Shown in pieces: positions 38,092 through 48,500 of a DNA stretch of 64,000 bases. Every line of letters starts with the position of its first letter. The stretch's first letter is position 1. The notes below the pieces were generated by a model. It was not told where the DNA came from. It searched no databases and was given only the letters and a program-made list of their open reading frames with translations. A program made the position numbers and the translations under genes. The stretch covers positions 2,046,001-2,110,000 of the forward strand of contig NZ_CP020555.1 of the NCBI RefSeq assembly GCF_002080455.1. The letters run 5' to 3'. The DNA comes from Streptomyces sp. Sge12. GTDB lineage: Bacteria > Actinomycetota > Actinomycetes > Streptomycetales > Streptomycetaceae.

Positions 38092-40175
38092 CCAACACCA
38101 CCACGGCCCCGCCGGCCCCGTCGGCGCCGGCCGGCCGTACCTCCGGGTGGATCCGCACCCCGCACGCCCGGCCGGACGCGACCGCCCGCCTCGTGTGCTT
38201 CCCGCACGCGGGCGGGGCGGCGAACGCCTTCACCGCGCTGTCGGCGGGGCTGCCCGAGGACATCGAGCTGCTCGCCGTCCAGTACCCCGGCCGCCAGGAC
38301 CGGCGCGCCGAGCCCTGCGCCGAGGACGTCTCCGAGCTGGCCGCCGGAGTGGCCGCGGCCCTCGCCTCCCGGTCCGACCGGCCGCTGTTCCTCCTCGGCC
38401 ACAGCATGGGCGCCCTCGTCGCCTTCGAGACGGCCCGCCTCCTCGAGGAACACGGCCGTGTGGCACGGCTGTTCGTGTCGGCGGCCCGGCCGCCGGCGCA
38501 GGACTGGGAGGAACCCGACCTGACCCTCGTCGGTGACGAGGAGCTGGTGGCGGGGCTGCGGCAGCTCGGCGGCATCCCCGAACCGCTGCTGCGGGACCCG
38601 GAGATCGTCGCCGAGGTGCTGCGGCTGCTGCGGGCCGACCACCGGGCGCTGCTGCGCCACCGCTGCCCGGAGGGGACCGCCGTGGCGGCCCCCGTCACCG
38701 TGCTGCTCGCGGCGGCGGACCCGAAGAACTCCCTGGAGCAGATGGCCGACTGGGCCCGGCACACCACCGGTGGGCAGGACCTCGTGACGCTGTCCGGCGG
38801 GCACTTCTCGCTCGTCGAACGCCCCGGGGAGAGCGGGCCGATCCTCACCCACCACATCCGTGCGGACCTGGCACGGGCCGAGCAGGTGCCCGCCCCGGCG
38901 GACGCGTCGGCGGACGCGTCGGCCCGGAAGGAACCCCTGGCCGACCTGGTGCGGGAGATCCTGCTCGACGGTCTCGAAGGCCGCGCCCCGAAGCTGTCCA
39001 CCGACCTGACCACCCTGGAGGCCGCGGCCCGCGAGGTGATGTCCCCGGACGCCTACGCCTACGTGGCGGGCACCGCCGGGTCCGGCGCGACCGGCCGCGC
39101 GGGCCGCGAGGCCTTCGACCGGGTGCGGCTCGTCCCGCGGATGCTGCGCGGCACGCGCCGCACGGACACCTCGGTGACCCTGTTCGGGCAGCGGCTGCCG
39201 GTGCCCGTCCTGCTGGCGCCGCTGGCCGCGCAGCAGGTGGCGCACCCCGAGGGCGAGACGGCCACGGCGCGGGCGGCCGCGGCCGCCGGGGTGCCGATGG
39301 TGCTGTCGACCTTCGCCTCCCGGACCCTGGAGGAGGTGGCCGCGGAGGCGGGGGACGGGCCGCGCTGGTTCCAGCTGTACCTGCCCTCGGACCGGGCGGT
39401 GGGCGAGTCCCTGGTACGGCGCGCCGAGGCGAGCGGCTACAGCGCGATCGTCGTCACCGTCGACGCCACCCATCTCGGCTTCCGCCCGGCGGAACTCGAC
39501 CGCGGCTACTCGCCGTTCCTGCGCGGCACCGGCATCGCGAACTTCACGGCCGACCCCGCCTTCCGGGCCTCGCTGCCCGCCGCGGCGGACGCCACCGCGA
39601 CCGTCCTGCGCTGGGCGCAGATCTCCACCGACCCCACCCTCACCTGGGCGGACCTGGCCCGGCTGCGGCGGCTGACCCGGCTGCCGCTGCTGGTCAAGGG
39701 CATCCTGCACCCGGACGACGCCCGGCTGGCGCTGGAGCACGGCGCGGACGGCGTGGTGGTCTCCACGCACGGCGGCCGCCAGCTCGACGGCGGCGTGCCC
39801 GCCCTGGAGGCGCTGCCCGGGGTGCGCGCCGCGGTCGGCCCGGACGTACCGGTGCTGCTGGACTCCGGGATCCGTACCGGCAGTGACGTGGTCAAGGCCC
39901 TGGCCCTCGGCGCGGACGCCGTCCTGTACGGCAGGCCGTACGTGTACGGGCTCGCGCTCGACGGCCGGCGCGGCGTGGAGCACGTCCTGCGCTGCCTGCT
40001 CACCGACCTCGGCCTGGCCCTGGCCCTCACCGGCTGCGCGTCCCTCGCGGACGTCGGCCCCGGGCTGCTTTTCCCGCGCGAGCCCGTGGGTGCGTACGGT
40101 ACGCACCCCCTCGCGCGCACCACCTCGGACGCCCCCGGGTCCAGCGGGACCCCGGAGAACGGAGAACGGCGATGA
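38082..40175 (+). CDS. Fusion: type II thioesterase + FMN 2-hydroxyacid oxidase
   Basis: The 697-aa protein has two enzymes in one frame. Residues ~20-270 are a type II thioesterase: [14 protein letters not shown], the nucleophile in GHSMGA and the catalytic histidine in SGGHFSL. After an alanine-rich linker (~275-290), residues ~300-670 form an FMN-dependent 2-hydroxyacid oxidase/lactate monooxygenase-like barrel: [36 protein letters not shown] with the catalytic histidine, and [12 protein letters not shown] prefer GTG 38082, 10 nt after AAGGAGG; ATG 38088 forms ATGA with the upstream stop. The thioesterase part should hydrolyse stalled or selected acyl-carrier thioesters, and the oxidase part should turn a 2-hydroxy acid into a 2-oxo acid. 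The pairing suggests release and oxidation of one intermediate, but the substrate is unknown. I see no stop or frameshift between the halves. Confidence 0.88.
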
Positions 40176-40969
40176 AGCGCACCTACGGGCCGGGCTCCGA
40201 CCCGACGGGCTGGCTGCGGCAGTACCACCGGCCGCCGGCCGGTGCCCCGACGCTGGTGGTCTTCCCCCACGCGGGCGGCTCGGCGACGGGCTACTACACC
40301 CTGTCCTCGGCGCTGTCCGACAGCGCCGAGGTGCTCAACGTGCAGTATCCGGGGCGTCAGGACCGGCTCGGCGAGCGCTGCGTCGACGACATCGGGGAGA
40401 TGGCCGACCGGGTCGTCGAGGCCCTGCTCCCCCGGGTGGACGGGCCGCTGGTCCTGTTCGGGCACAGCCTGGGTTCGATCGTCGCGTACGAGGTGGCGCT
40501 GCGGCTGGAGGCCATGCACCCGGACCGCGCGCCGATCGGCGTGATCGTCTCGGGGCGCCCCGCGGCCGCCATCCACCTGAGCCGGGGCCTGTCCCTGCTG
40601 GGGGACGACGACCTCGCCTCGTCGATCTCCGACCTGTCCGGCACCCCGCCGGAGCTGCTGGCCGACAAGGACCTGATGTCGGCCGTACTGCCGTCCCTGC
40701 GCGCCGACTTCAAGGCGGCGGAGAGCTACCGAGGCGCGGCGGGCACCCGGCTGGCCTGCCCCCTGTACGCCTACTCGGGCGCGCAGGACCACAACGTGCC
40801 GCGGGCCGGGCTGGAGCGGTGGAGCGAGCACACGGCGTCCGGGTTCAGGGTCCGGTACTTCGAGGGCGGCCACTTCTACCTGCAGTCGCAGGAGCCGGAG
40901 GTGGCCCGGGCGATGGCGGAGGACCTGCGTGCCTTCGCCGCGGCCTCCCTGGTCGGCAGCGGCCGCTGA
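40172..40969 (+). CDS. Type II (editing) thioesterase
   Basis: The 265-aa alpha/beta hydrolase has [24 protein letters not shown], the nucleophile motif FGHSLGSIVAYE, and EGGHFYL with the catalytic histidine. It starts in an ATGA overlap with the preceding gene, so it is translationally coupled. Enzymes of this type remove aberrant acyl or acetyl groups from carrier proteins. It is the second such domain in a row, since the preceding protein already carries one. The two are only moderately alike, so they probably serve different substrates or the two arms of the pathway. It is the last gene of the + strand PKS operon. Confidence 0.95.
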   Translation: MKRTYGPGSDPTGWLRQYHRPPAGAPTLVVFPHAGGSATGYYTLSSALSDSAEVLNVQYPGRQDRLGERCVDDIGEMADRVVEALLPRVDGPLVLFGHSLGSIVAYEVALRLEAMHPDRAPIGVIVSGRPAAAIHLSRGLSLLGDDDLASSISDLSGTPPELLADKDLMSAVLPSLRADFKAAESYRGAAGTRLACPLYAYSGAQDHNVPRAGLERWSEHTASGFRVRYFEGGHFYLQSQEPEVARAMAEDLRAFAAASLVGSGR

Positions 40970-41000
40970 CCCGCCGGCCCGTACCGGCCCGGATCCCCGG

Positions 41001-41342
41001 TCAGGGCTCGGCGGGGCCGTCCGGGTCGGGAGTGCCGGGAGTGCCTGGAGTGCCGAGGGACAGGCACCACGGACATTCGTGGAGGTCGCTCCCTGCCCTC
41101 GCCGGACGGGGCGGGGGCAGGGAGAAGCCCGCCCGATATTCGTCCTGGAGCACCTGGGACGAGCGTATTTTCGTCCGGGCCGAGCCGACCGCACGGGCCG
41201 CGCCCGCCTCGGCGAGGCGGCGTGAAACCCGCATCAGCGCCGCCCGCACTGCGCTCACCACCCGGACTGCCGCCGGCCGGACCCGGCGCCGGGCAGCCGC
41301 CCAGGGGCCTCGATCGGATCGGTCACCGTCGCAGGAAGCCAT
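41001..41342 (-). CDS. Hypothetical protein, doubtful
   Basis: A possible 113-aa protein with acceptable codon use, rich in Ala and Arg, with a CPWC motif near the C-terminus and a TPGTPGTP tail encoded by three 9-bp repeats (41028-41054). The ribosome-binding site is weak (GAAAGG, about 12 nt away) and I recognise no family. CPWC could bind a metal or be a thiol pair, but this may be a chance reading frame downstream of the PKS operon. Confidence 0.25.
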   Translation of the reverse strand: MASCDGDRSDRGPWAAARRRVRPAAVRVVSAVRAALMRVSRRLAEAGAARAVGSARTKIRSSQVLQDEYRAGFSLPPPRPARAGSDLHECPWCLSLGTPGTPGTPDPDGPAEP

Positions 41343-41439
41343 GCTCACGCAGCCTTTCTCGTGGTCGTACGCGGGGCGGGACGGATAGACCTTGCTGCCG
41401 GAGGGCGCCCCGGGGAAGGGTGGCACCCCCTTGCGAATT

Positions 41440-41664
41440 GGCGACCGGAGACCCCTCAGCGATAGAAGGATGATATTTCTTTTATTCTTGACAGTTCTCG
41501 CCATTTCCCCGAACAAGGGGCACAGAAGTATATCGAACGGAATTTGGACGAGCCGCGGCCAATCAATTTAGCGCACCCCGATATTACGGCGAGTCAGCAA
41601 TGTACGAATTGCCGGGGTTTTTATGTCGCCGAACGCGTGCGGATTGCCGGGGTTTTTGAGGAAT
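41440..41664. other. Less GC-rich spacer with direct repeat
   Basis: This stretch has clearly more A and T than its surroundings and no plausible gene. The 15-mer ATTGCCGGGGTTTTT occurs at 41608 and 41643, 35 bp apart. A TTGACA hexamer lies at 41488 without a convincing -10 partner. It could be a promoter or regulatory zone or an old junction between the two arms. Confidence 0.4.
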
Positions 41665-41934
41665 TCACTGAGGAGTCGGCCGGGGGCGGGGCACCGCCGT
41701 AGGGGCCTCGTGCGAAGGGCGGCAGACCCGCTCATGGGCCGACGCCGCGGCTTCCCGGCGGGACAGCCGGATGGCATCCACATGGCAGGACAGGACATGC
41801 CGGAAGCGTTGCTGGCGCCGCAGTTCGAGGGCATCCACATGCCACAGACGCCCGGTCCCTGATGACACCAACGCGGTGCAACCTGTACCCAGCGCGGCGG
41901 AGATCAGCACGATCCACAGGAGGATGTCTCCCAC
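41665..41934 (-). CDS. Small hypothetical membrane protein
   Basis: A possible 89-aa protein starting at GTG 41934, with AAAGGA 6-7 nt upstream. One N-terminal transmembrane helix (LLWIVLISAALGTGCTALV) is followed by a basic, histidine- and arginine-rich cytoplasmic tail. I recognise no family. Longer in-frame starts exist but add sequence without signals. The real gene status is uncertain. Confidence 0.35.
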   Translation of the reverse strand: MGDILLWIVLISAALGTGCTALVSSGTGRLWHVDALELRRQQRFRHVLSCHVDAIRLSRREAAASAHERVCRPSHEAPTAVPRPRPTPQ

Positions 41935-42341
41935 AGCTGGTCCTTTCGAAGGCTGATGGTTCCAGGGGCCCACACGACCGGAGCCCCGGCGATCGGTGGG
42001 CATAACGCAGGGGCATATGCAGGGTTGCGCCCTCCACGCCGATTGCAGCCATGCGCAGCAATCGGCACGGCCCTGGCATCCCATGGTTTCAACTGATGAT
42101 CGGTCGGCGGCCGGGGGCGGCGGAGCGGATGCCGGGGGGCGAGTGGCCGCCCGATTCGGAGCCGGCTCCGACCCGCCGCCCATCGCCCCTTTGAGCTGCG
42201 GCGCGACCCCGCGGGGCAGGACCTGAGTGCCGAACTCTTGCCGTGTTTGCAGAACCGATAAACGGCAGGCAACACCTATTCATCTGCCACCATCACCCGG
42301 ATGGCGCACACCCTGACCAACACCGACGGCGTTTATGGAAT

Positions 42342-42656
42342 ATGACAACAGCAAAGCTCCCCGTCCTCTTCCACAGACCTGAGGAAGAGGACGGACAGGG
42401 AGGCAGCTTTCACGCCGGGGCCACCCGGGTCGGAAAGTGGACTTTCACCCCGCGCGCCACAGGGCGCGGCGAGGCCAGGAACGCAACGCTGGAACAAGGG
42501 AGCCTGGAGATCGATCTCAGCTACTCGTCCTCGATCCTCGAGGACTTCCTCCATACGATGAGCATGATCCAGGTCGAGTTCGACCGTAGGTCGGGGAGCA
42601 CCGCACCGGCCGCGGCGTCCGTCGACGAGCAGCCGCGCGGCAGTTCCTGTGTTTGA
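42342..42656 (+). CDS. Hypothetical protein
   Basis: The 104-aa reading frame has actinomycete-like codon use and an ordered middle (GKWTFTPRATGRGEARNATL, then SLEIDLSYSSSILEDFLH), but no family I recognise. The ribosome-binding site is weak (TGGA 4-6 nt before the ATG). Its stop overlaps the GTG start of the following membrane protein gene by 8 bp, which supports both as a coupled pair. Not obviously biosynthetic. Confidence 0.5.
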   Translation: MTTAKLPVLFHRPEEEDGQGGSFHAGATRVGKWTFTPRATGRGEARNATLEQGSLEIDLSYSSSILEDFLHTMSMIQVEFDRRSGSTAPAAASVDEQPRGSSCV

Positions 42657-43548
42657 GCCGTACGGATACCCAGACGTCCACGGCGCCCACCCTCAGCCGG
42701 ACACGACCGCGTTCCGGCGCCGGCCGGACCACCTACAGCATCGCTCCGGACAACCGCTCGGTGGGCACGGTGAGCCGGACCGGCCGTGGGATCCGGCGGA
42801 AGAGCTCGCCATCCTTCTCCAGGAGAGCGCTTCCCCCGGCCGGCCGGAGCCCTTCGGCCGCGGCGGCTACGACGACGCCGGTGACACGGTGAGCACCCTC
42901 GGCCTCGTGACGGGGCTGAAGCACACGCCTGCCGCCCGGCCGCCCAAACAGGCCTCCGGCGGGCACCGCCGGAGCCCGTCGAAGGCACCGGTCGTGACCC
43001 TGCTGCGAACGGGCAGCCTGTTCACAGCCGTGCTGGTCGCCGTCATCGCCGCCGTGGTGAGCATCCTCAGCGGGTTGGCCATCTGTGACACCCTGCGCCA
43101 CAGTGCCGGACTCCACACGGCCCGCGCAGTGGTCGGCTGGTGGCCCCTGCTGATCTACGGCCCCTGGATGGTCGCTTCCCTGTCCATTCTCAGATCCGCG
43201 CTGCACCAGCGCCGCGCGCTGCATTCCTGGTCCATCGTGCTGCTGTTCTCCACCCTGGCCACGCTTCTGTGCGTGGCCCAGGCGCCCAGAACGATCGCTG
43301 CCGGGACGTCCTCCGCGCTTCCCGCGGTCGCCGCCCTGGCCTGCTTCCAGCAGCTGGTACGCCAGATCACCCTCACGCGGCCGCCCCGCCAGGCTGCGCC
43401 GCGGCACCGCAACGCGCCCGCCTCGGTGCTCGGGCACGCGACCACGGCCGGGCGCCGCCAGGACGGTGTCCCTCCCGGCTACGCCGCGGCGGAGCGGAAG
43501 GCCGTCCGCTCTCCGTCCGGGGGGCGTGGATTCGGGTACGGCGCATGA
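42649..43548 (+). CDS. DUF2637-like membrane protein
   Basis: The 299-aa protein has a ~110-residue hydrophilic, proline- and arginine-rich N-terminus and then four transmembrane helices (VLVAVIAAVVSILSGLAI, WWPLLIYGPWMVASLSIL, SWSIVLLFSTLATLLCVAQA, and a weaker one near ALPAVAALACF). The stretch WWPLLIYGPW and the FQQLVRQITLTRPPR ending recall Streptomyces DUF2637/Spd-like membrane proteins, some of which are plasmid-borne. I assign that from memory. The start is GTG 42649, overlapping the previous gene. Function is unknown; it is not part of the assembly line. Confidence 0.7.
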   Translation: MFEPYGYPDVHGAHPQPDTTAFRRRPDHLQHRSGQPLGGHGEPDRPWDPAEELAILLQESASPGRPEPFGRGGYDDAGDTVSTLGLVTGLKHTPAARPPKQASGGHRRSPSKAPVVTLLRTGSLFTAVLVAVIAAVVSILSGLAICDTLRHSAGLHTARAVVGWWPLLIYGPWMVASLSILRSALHQRRALHSWSIVLLFSTLATLLCVAQAPRTIAAGTSSALPAVAALACFQQLVRQITLTRPPRQAAPRHRNAPASVLGHATTAGRRQDGVPPGYAAAERKAVRSPSGGRGFGYGA

Positions 43549-43882
43549 CAGCCGTACGCGTGGGGTGGTGACAGCCACTGGCTTCCTTGACACCCCACTC
43601 CTTCCCCACGCCTCACAAGGGTGCTCGCCTGCACCTTTGAAACGAAGATCCAAACCGATAGTCACGGGTCGGACACATACTCAGCCTGACGTTCTATGTC
43701 CGTCTCCCGTTGCGGCCCGATCCCGGACCGGCTCGCCGCGCTGCAGGTCAGACCGCATCGCGCCCCCGGCCGTCCGGTCACCGCGGCCCATCCTTACGAC
43801 GCCCCGCTGGGCATGAGCATGCCCAGCAGCGCTCGCGGGCCGCTCCCGACACCTCACACGCCTATCACGAGAGATCACAAGC
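43549..43882. other. Intergenic region
   Basis: These 334 bp hold no supported gene and no strong hairpin. The last part probably carries the promoter of the small gene at 43883. Confidence 0.4.
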
Positions 43883-44140
43883 ATGGCCCACGAAATGACC
43901 CACGCCGAACGAACCAGGTACAAGCGGCGCCAGGACTCCGCCTACCGGGCCGGCGAAGAGGCCGTCACCAACCTCCAGGCTGCGCTCGCCCTCGCAGACC
44001 TCACCCTTCCTTCCCTGAGCAACGACGGGCCGGTGGCCGGCCACGGCTTCGTCCGCCTCGGAGGCTGCAACGCGGCCTTCGCCAACCGGCTCGCCGAGGT
44101 CATCGCCGCAGGGGCCGACGCGCTGCAGGGTCAACGGTGA
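43883..44140 (+). CDS. Small hypothetical protein
   Basis: The 85-aa protein has coding-like third positions, a charged N-terminus (HAERTRYKRRQDSAYRAGE) and an amphipathic alanine-rich helix region (VTNLQAALALADLTLPSL). A GAGA lies about 10 nt before the ATG. No family is recognised. It converges with the P450 gene at 44194, with only 53 bp between the stops. Confidence 0.55.
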   Translation: MAHEMTHAERTRYKRRQDSAYRAGEEAVTNLQAALALADLTLPSLSNDGPVAGHGFVRLGGCNAAFANRLAEVIAAGADALQGQR

Positions 44141-44193
44141 ACGGCCGGAGGAGAGTTGTCGTCACGAGGCACCGATCGTCGCCAGGACGGCCG

Positions 44194-45444
44194 TCAGGCG
44201 GAGCGCTCGCCGGTGAGGCGGACCTTCAAGGTGGCGTGGCCGTTGGCGAAGTTGGAGAACAGGCGGGTGGGCGGGGCCAGCAGTTCGATGTCGGCGACCC
44301 GGGTGCGCAGCGACTCCAGCATGGAGATCATGTGGACGCGGCCCAGGTAGGCGCCGAGGCAGAAGTGCGGGCCGTGGCCGAAGCTGACGTGCTTGTTGGG
44401 CGTGCGCCCCAGGTCGAAGGTGTACGGGTCGACGAAGGCGTCCTCGTCGAAGTTGGCGGAGCTGTTCCACAGCGTGACGATCTCGCCGGCCTTGACGACG
44501 TGGTCGCGGATCGGGATGTCGACGAGGGCGTACCGGCCGAAGTGCATGGTGGGGGTGGTCCACCGCATGACCTCCTCGGTGGCGCTCTCCAGGGTGACCT
44601 CGGCGTTCTTCAGCCGGCGCCACTGGTCGTCGTGCTGGCTGAAGGCGTGCACGATGCCGGAGGCTGTGGCCCTGCTCGACTCGTCGCCGCCCAGGATCAG
44701 GCTGTAGGCGTTGTATATGATCTCCTCTTCGCTGAGCGGTTCGCCGTCGATGGTGGCGGTGGCCAGTGTGCTGAGGACGTCCTCGCCCGGGTTGCGGCGG
44801 CGCTCCGCCATCAGGCCGGAGATGTAGAGCACGATCTCGTTGCGCGCCATCAGCGACACTTCTTCGCCGTCGTCGGCGCTGTACCGGGACAGGGTCTGCG
44901 CGTTCCAGTCCACGAGCTGTTCGCGGTCCTCGGCGGGGATGCCCATGAGGTCGCCGATGGTGTGGATGGGGATCCGGTCGGCGACCGCGGTGACGAAGTC
45001 CAGTTCGCCGATCTCGACGGCTTCTGAGATCAGCCGGTCGGTGAGCTTCTGGACGTTCTCCACGACGGGGGTCAGGACGCGCGGGGAGAAGGACTTCATC
45101 ATCAGGTTGCGGATCTCGCGGTGCCGCGGGCCGTCGGTGACGGCGAGCATCTTCCCGGCGGCGGAGTCCTCGCCGAGCAGCAGGGTGCTGAGCACATTGC
45201 CCTGCTCGGAGGTGTACCGCTTGTTGTCGCGGTAGGCGGCCATGATGTCGTCGTACTTGGTGAAGACCCAGAAGCCGGGGTTGCCGCCCCTGGGGGCGTG
45301 CCAGAACACCGGGTTGTGGGCGCGGTAGGGCCGCCACATCTCGTGGGGGTCGTTGTCGTCGAACGTCTGCGGGTCGGTGAGGTCGAGGGCCGCCGGGTCG
45401 GCCGCGGCGGCGAGTTCGGCCACCGGAAGGGTGGGGGCAGTCAT
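44194..45444 (-). CDS. Cytochrome P450 (amino-acid beta-hydroxylase type candidate)
   Basis: The 416-aa P450 has the ExxR motif EEVMRW and the haem loop FGHGPHFCLGAYLGR. The I-helix reads LILGGDESSR, with Gly for the usual Ala and Ser for the usual Thr of AGxxT. The start at 45444 follows GGAGGAG. It is the last gene of the - strand peptide operon, 107 bp after the free NRPS module. P450s next to free A-PCP modules often hydroxylate the carrier-bound amino acid at the beta carbon. I infer that role here from position and from general resemblance to that P450 group. Confidence 0.92.
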   Translation of the reverse strand: MTAPTLPVAELAAAADPAALDLTDPQTFDDNDPHEMWRPYRAHNPVFWHAPRGGNPGFWVFTKYDDIMAAYRDNKRYTSEQGNVLSTLLLGEDSAAGKMLAVTDGPRHREIRNLMMKSFSPRVLTPVVENVQKLTDRLISEAVEIGELDFVTAVADRIPIHTIGDLMGIPAEDREQLVDWNAQTLSRYSADDGEEVSLMARNEIVLYISGLMAERRRNPGEDVLSTLATATIDGEPLSEEEIIYNAYSLILGGDESSRATASGIVHAFSQHDDQWRRLKNAEVTLESATEEVMRWTTPTMHFGRYALVDIPIRDHVVKAGEIVTLWNSSANFDEDAFVDPYTFDLGRTPNKHVSFGHGPHFCLGAYLGRVHMISMLESLRTRVADIELLAPPTRLFSNFANGHATLKVRLTGERSA

Positions 45445-45551
45445 GGGTGTGTCTCCTCCAGGGCCGCGGGCCCGGGGGCCCGCGGCGCGTTAAGGGTCTT
45501 CGACGGAGGTCGGCGGGGACGGGGACGTGGGCGGTGGCGGCGGCGGAGTAC

Positions 45552-48500
45552 TCAGGCGGCGGCTTCGGCCGGCACGGCGGTGGTGGCGAGTTCGGCGATC
45601 GTCTGCTTGCGGAACACGTCCTTGGCGGAGATCACCAGCCCGGCCTTCTTCGCCCTGGCCACCACCCGGATGCCGAGGATCGAGTCCCCGCCCAGCTCGT
45701 AGAAGTTGTCGGTGACCGACACGGTCGGGATGCCGAGCACGTCGGACCAGATCTGGACGAGCAGCCGCTCGGTGCCGGTACGGGGCTCCAGGGCGCTGGC
45801 GGGCGCCGCCGGGGCGTGCTCGGGGGCGGGCAGGGCCTTGCGGTCGACCTTGCCGCTCGGGGTGAGCGGGAACTGCTCCAGGCACACCAGGGCGGACGGC
45901 ACCATGTGGACGGGCAGCCGGTCCGAGACGAACTCCCGCAGCTCTGCCGGCTGCGGGGGCTGTCCGGGCACGGCGTGGGTCACGTAGCCGACGAGGCGCT
46001 TGTGCTCGCCGTCGGCGAGGGCCACGACCAGGGCGACCCCGACCCGGGGGTGCTGCTGGAGCACGAGCTCGATCTCGCCCGGCTCGATGCGGTAGCCGCG
46101 GACCTTGACCTGGTGGTCGGCGCGGCCCACGTACTCGATGACTCCCGCGCTGGTCCAGCGCACCAGGTCGCCGGTGCGGTACATGCGGTGGTCCGGGGCC
46201 TCCCCGTGCGGATTGTCCAGGAAGCGGTCGGCGGTCAGTTCGGGTCGGTTGAGGTAGCCCTGGGCCACTCCGGGGCCGGCGATGAACAGTTCGCCGGCCA
46301 CTCCGATCGGCGCCGGCCGGAGCCGGTCGTCGAGGACGTAGGCCGTGGTGTTGGCGACGGCCCGGCCGATGGGGACGGTCAGGTTCTCGTCGGCCTCGCG
46401 GATGAGGTGCCAGGTGCCGAGGACCGCGGTCTCGGTCGGTCCGTACAGGTTCACGAGCCGCTGCGGCGGGGCGGCCGCCAGTACTTCGGACACGCGCACC
46501 GAGTTGGCCGCCTCGCCGCCGAAGAGCACGTGGCGCAGTGCGCCGAAGGCGTACGGGTCGGCGGCGACGATCTGGTTGAACACGGCGGTCGTCACGAACA
46601 GGGTGGTGACGCCGTGCCGGCGCAGGGCGGCCGTGAGCTCGGCCGGGTCCAGGAGGGTGTCCTTGTCGATGACGACCATCCGGCCGCCCGCGAGCAGGGG
46701 TCCCCAGATCTCCAAAGTGGCCGCGTCGAAGGTGACGTCGGAGCCCTGGGCCATGACGTCGTCCGGGCCGAGCGAGACCCAGTCGGCGTTGCAGAACAGC
46801 CGGACGACCGAGCGGTGTCCGATCACGGCGCCCTTGGGCGTGCCGGTGGAGCCCGAGGTGTACATGATGTAGGCGGGGTCGTCGGCGGTGACCGCGACCC
46901 GCGGGGCCACGGTCGGCAGCTCGGCGACGGCCGCGTACTGCTCGTCCAGCGCGATCATCCGGGTGTCGGCGACCGGGAGTTTGCCGGTCAGCCAGGACTC
47001 GGTGAGGCACAGCGGTACCCCGGCGTCGGAGAGCATGAAGCCGAGCCGGTCCCCGGGGTAGTCGGGGTTCAGCGGCAGGTAGGCGCAGCCGGCCTTCAGG
47101 ACGGCGAGCAGCGCGGTGACGAGTTCGGGGCCGCGGGGCAGGCAGACGGCGATGAAGGTGCCCGGTGCGACCCCGTAGGCGACGAGCAGGTGGGCCAGCT
47201 GGTTGGCGCGGGCGTCCAGTTCGGCGTAGGTGAGCGTCTCCAGGCCCGCGGTGACGGCGACCGCGTCCGGGCGCAGCCGGGCCTGTTCGGCGACGAGCTC
47301 GTGCACGCACCGGTCCGAGGGAAAGTCGGCCCGGTTGACCGCCCATTCGGTGGTGAGCAGGCGCAGTTCTTCCGCGTCGGCGAGCGGCAGGTCCTCCACG
47401 GAGCGGGTGGGGTCGGCCGCGGCGGCGCCGAGCAGCACCGACAGGTGGCGGGCCAGCACCTCCACGGTGACGGCGTCGAACAGCGCGCTGTCGTAGTCCA
47501 GTACGACGTCCAGGTCGCCGGCGGTGGTTGGGGTGAACTCCACGGTGATGTCGAACTCCGCGGGCACCCCGGGCGGTGGGAAGGCGCGCACGGCGAGTGC
47601 GGGGGTCTGTGCGGGCTCGGCCGCCTCGGCGGCGTCGCGCAGCACGACCATCACCTGGACGCCGGGGGTGTCGCCGGCGTCCTTGCCCTCGCCCAGGGTG
47701 CGGCGGACCTGTTCGAAGGGCACGTCCTGGTGGGCGAGGCCCTCGGCGAGGGTGGCGCAGGTCCCGGCGAGGAGTTCGGTGAAGGGTGCCTCGGGCCGTA
47801 CGCGGGCGCGCAGTAGGAGGGGGTTGTCGAAGGCACCGACCAGGGTGTCGAGCACCGGCCGGGTGCGGCCGCTCGCCCGGGTGCCGAGGGCCAGGTCCTC
47901 CTGGCCGGTGTGCCGGGAGAACAGCACCTGGCAGGCGGTGAACAGACCCGCGAACAGGGTGCCGCCGTGCGCGGCGGCCGTCTCGGCGATCCCGCGCGCG
48001 GTGTGCTCCGGTACCCGGAAGGTGTGCCGGGCCGCGGCGGCGCCGCGCGCCCGGGACCGGGCGCGGTCGGTGGGCAGCCGCAGTGCGGGCAGGCCGGCGA
48101 GGTGGCCGCGCCAGTGGTCGAGCTGGGCCGCGAGTTCGGCGTCGGTGACGCGGGCGCGCTGCTCGGCCGCGTACTGGGCGTAGCGGACCGGGAGTTCGGG
48201 CAGCCGGGCGGGCCGGCCGGAGACGGCCGCCGCGTACAGCTCGGCGAGTTCGGTGGTGAGGATGGCCTCGGAGCGGGTGTCCACGGCGATGCGGTGGGCG
48301 GCGAGGACCAGTACGTGCTCGGTGGCGCCGAGGCGGATCAACAGCGAGCGCAGCAGCGGGCCGGAGGTGAGGTCGTAGGGTCTCGCGGCGAGTTCGGCGA
48401 TGCGGGCGTCGAGCCGCTCCGGCCGGGTGTCGGCGGGTACCGGCTCGAGGTCGGTGAACTCCAGCTCCAGCGGCCCGGCCGGCCAGACGTGCTGTGCCGG

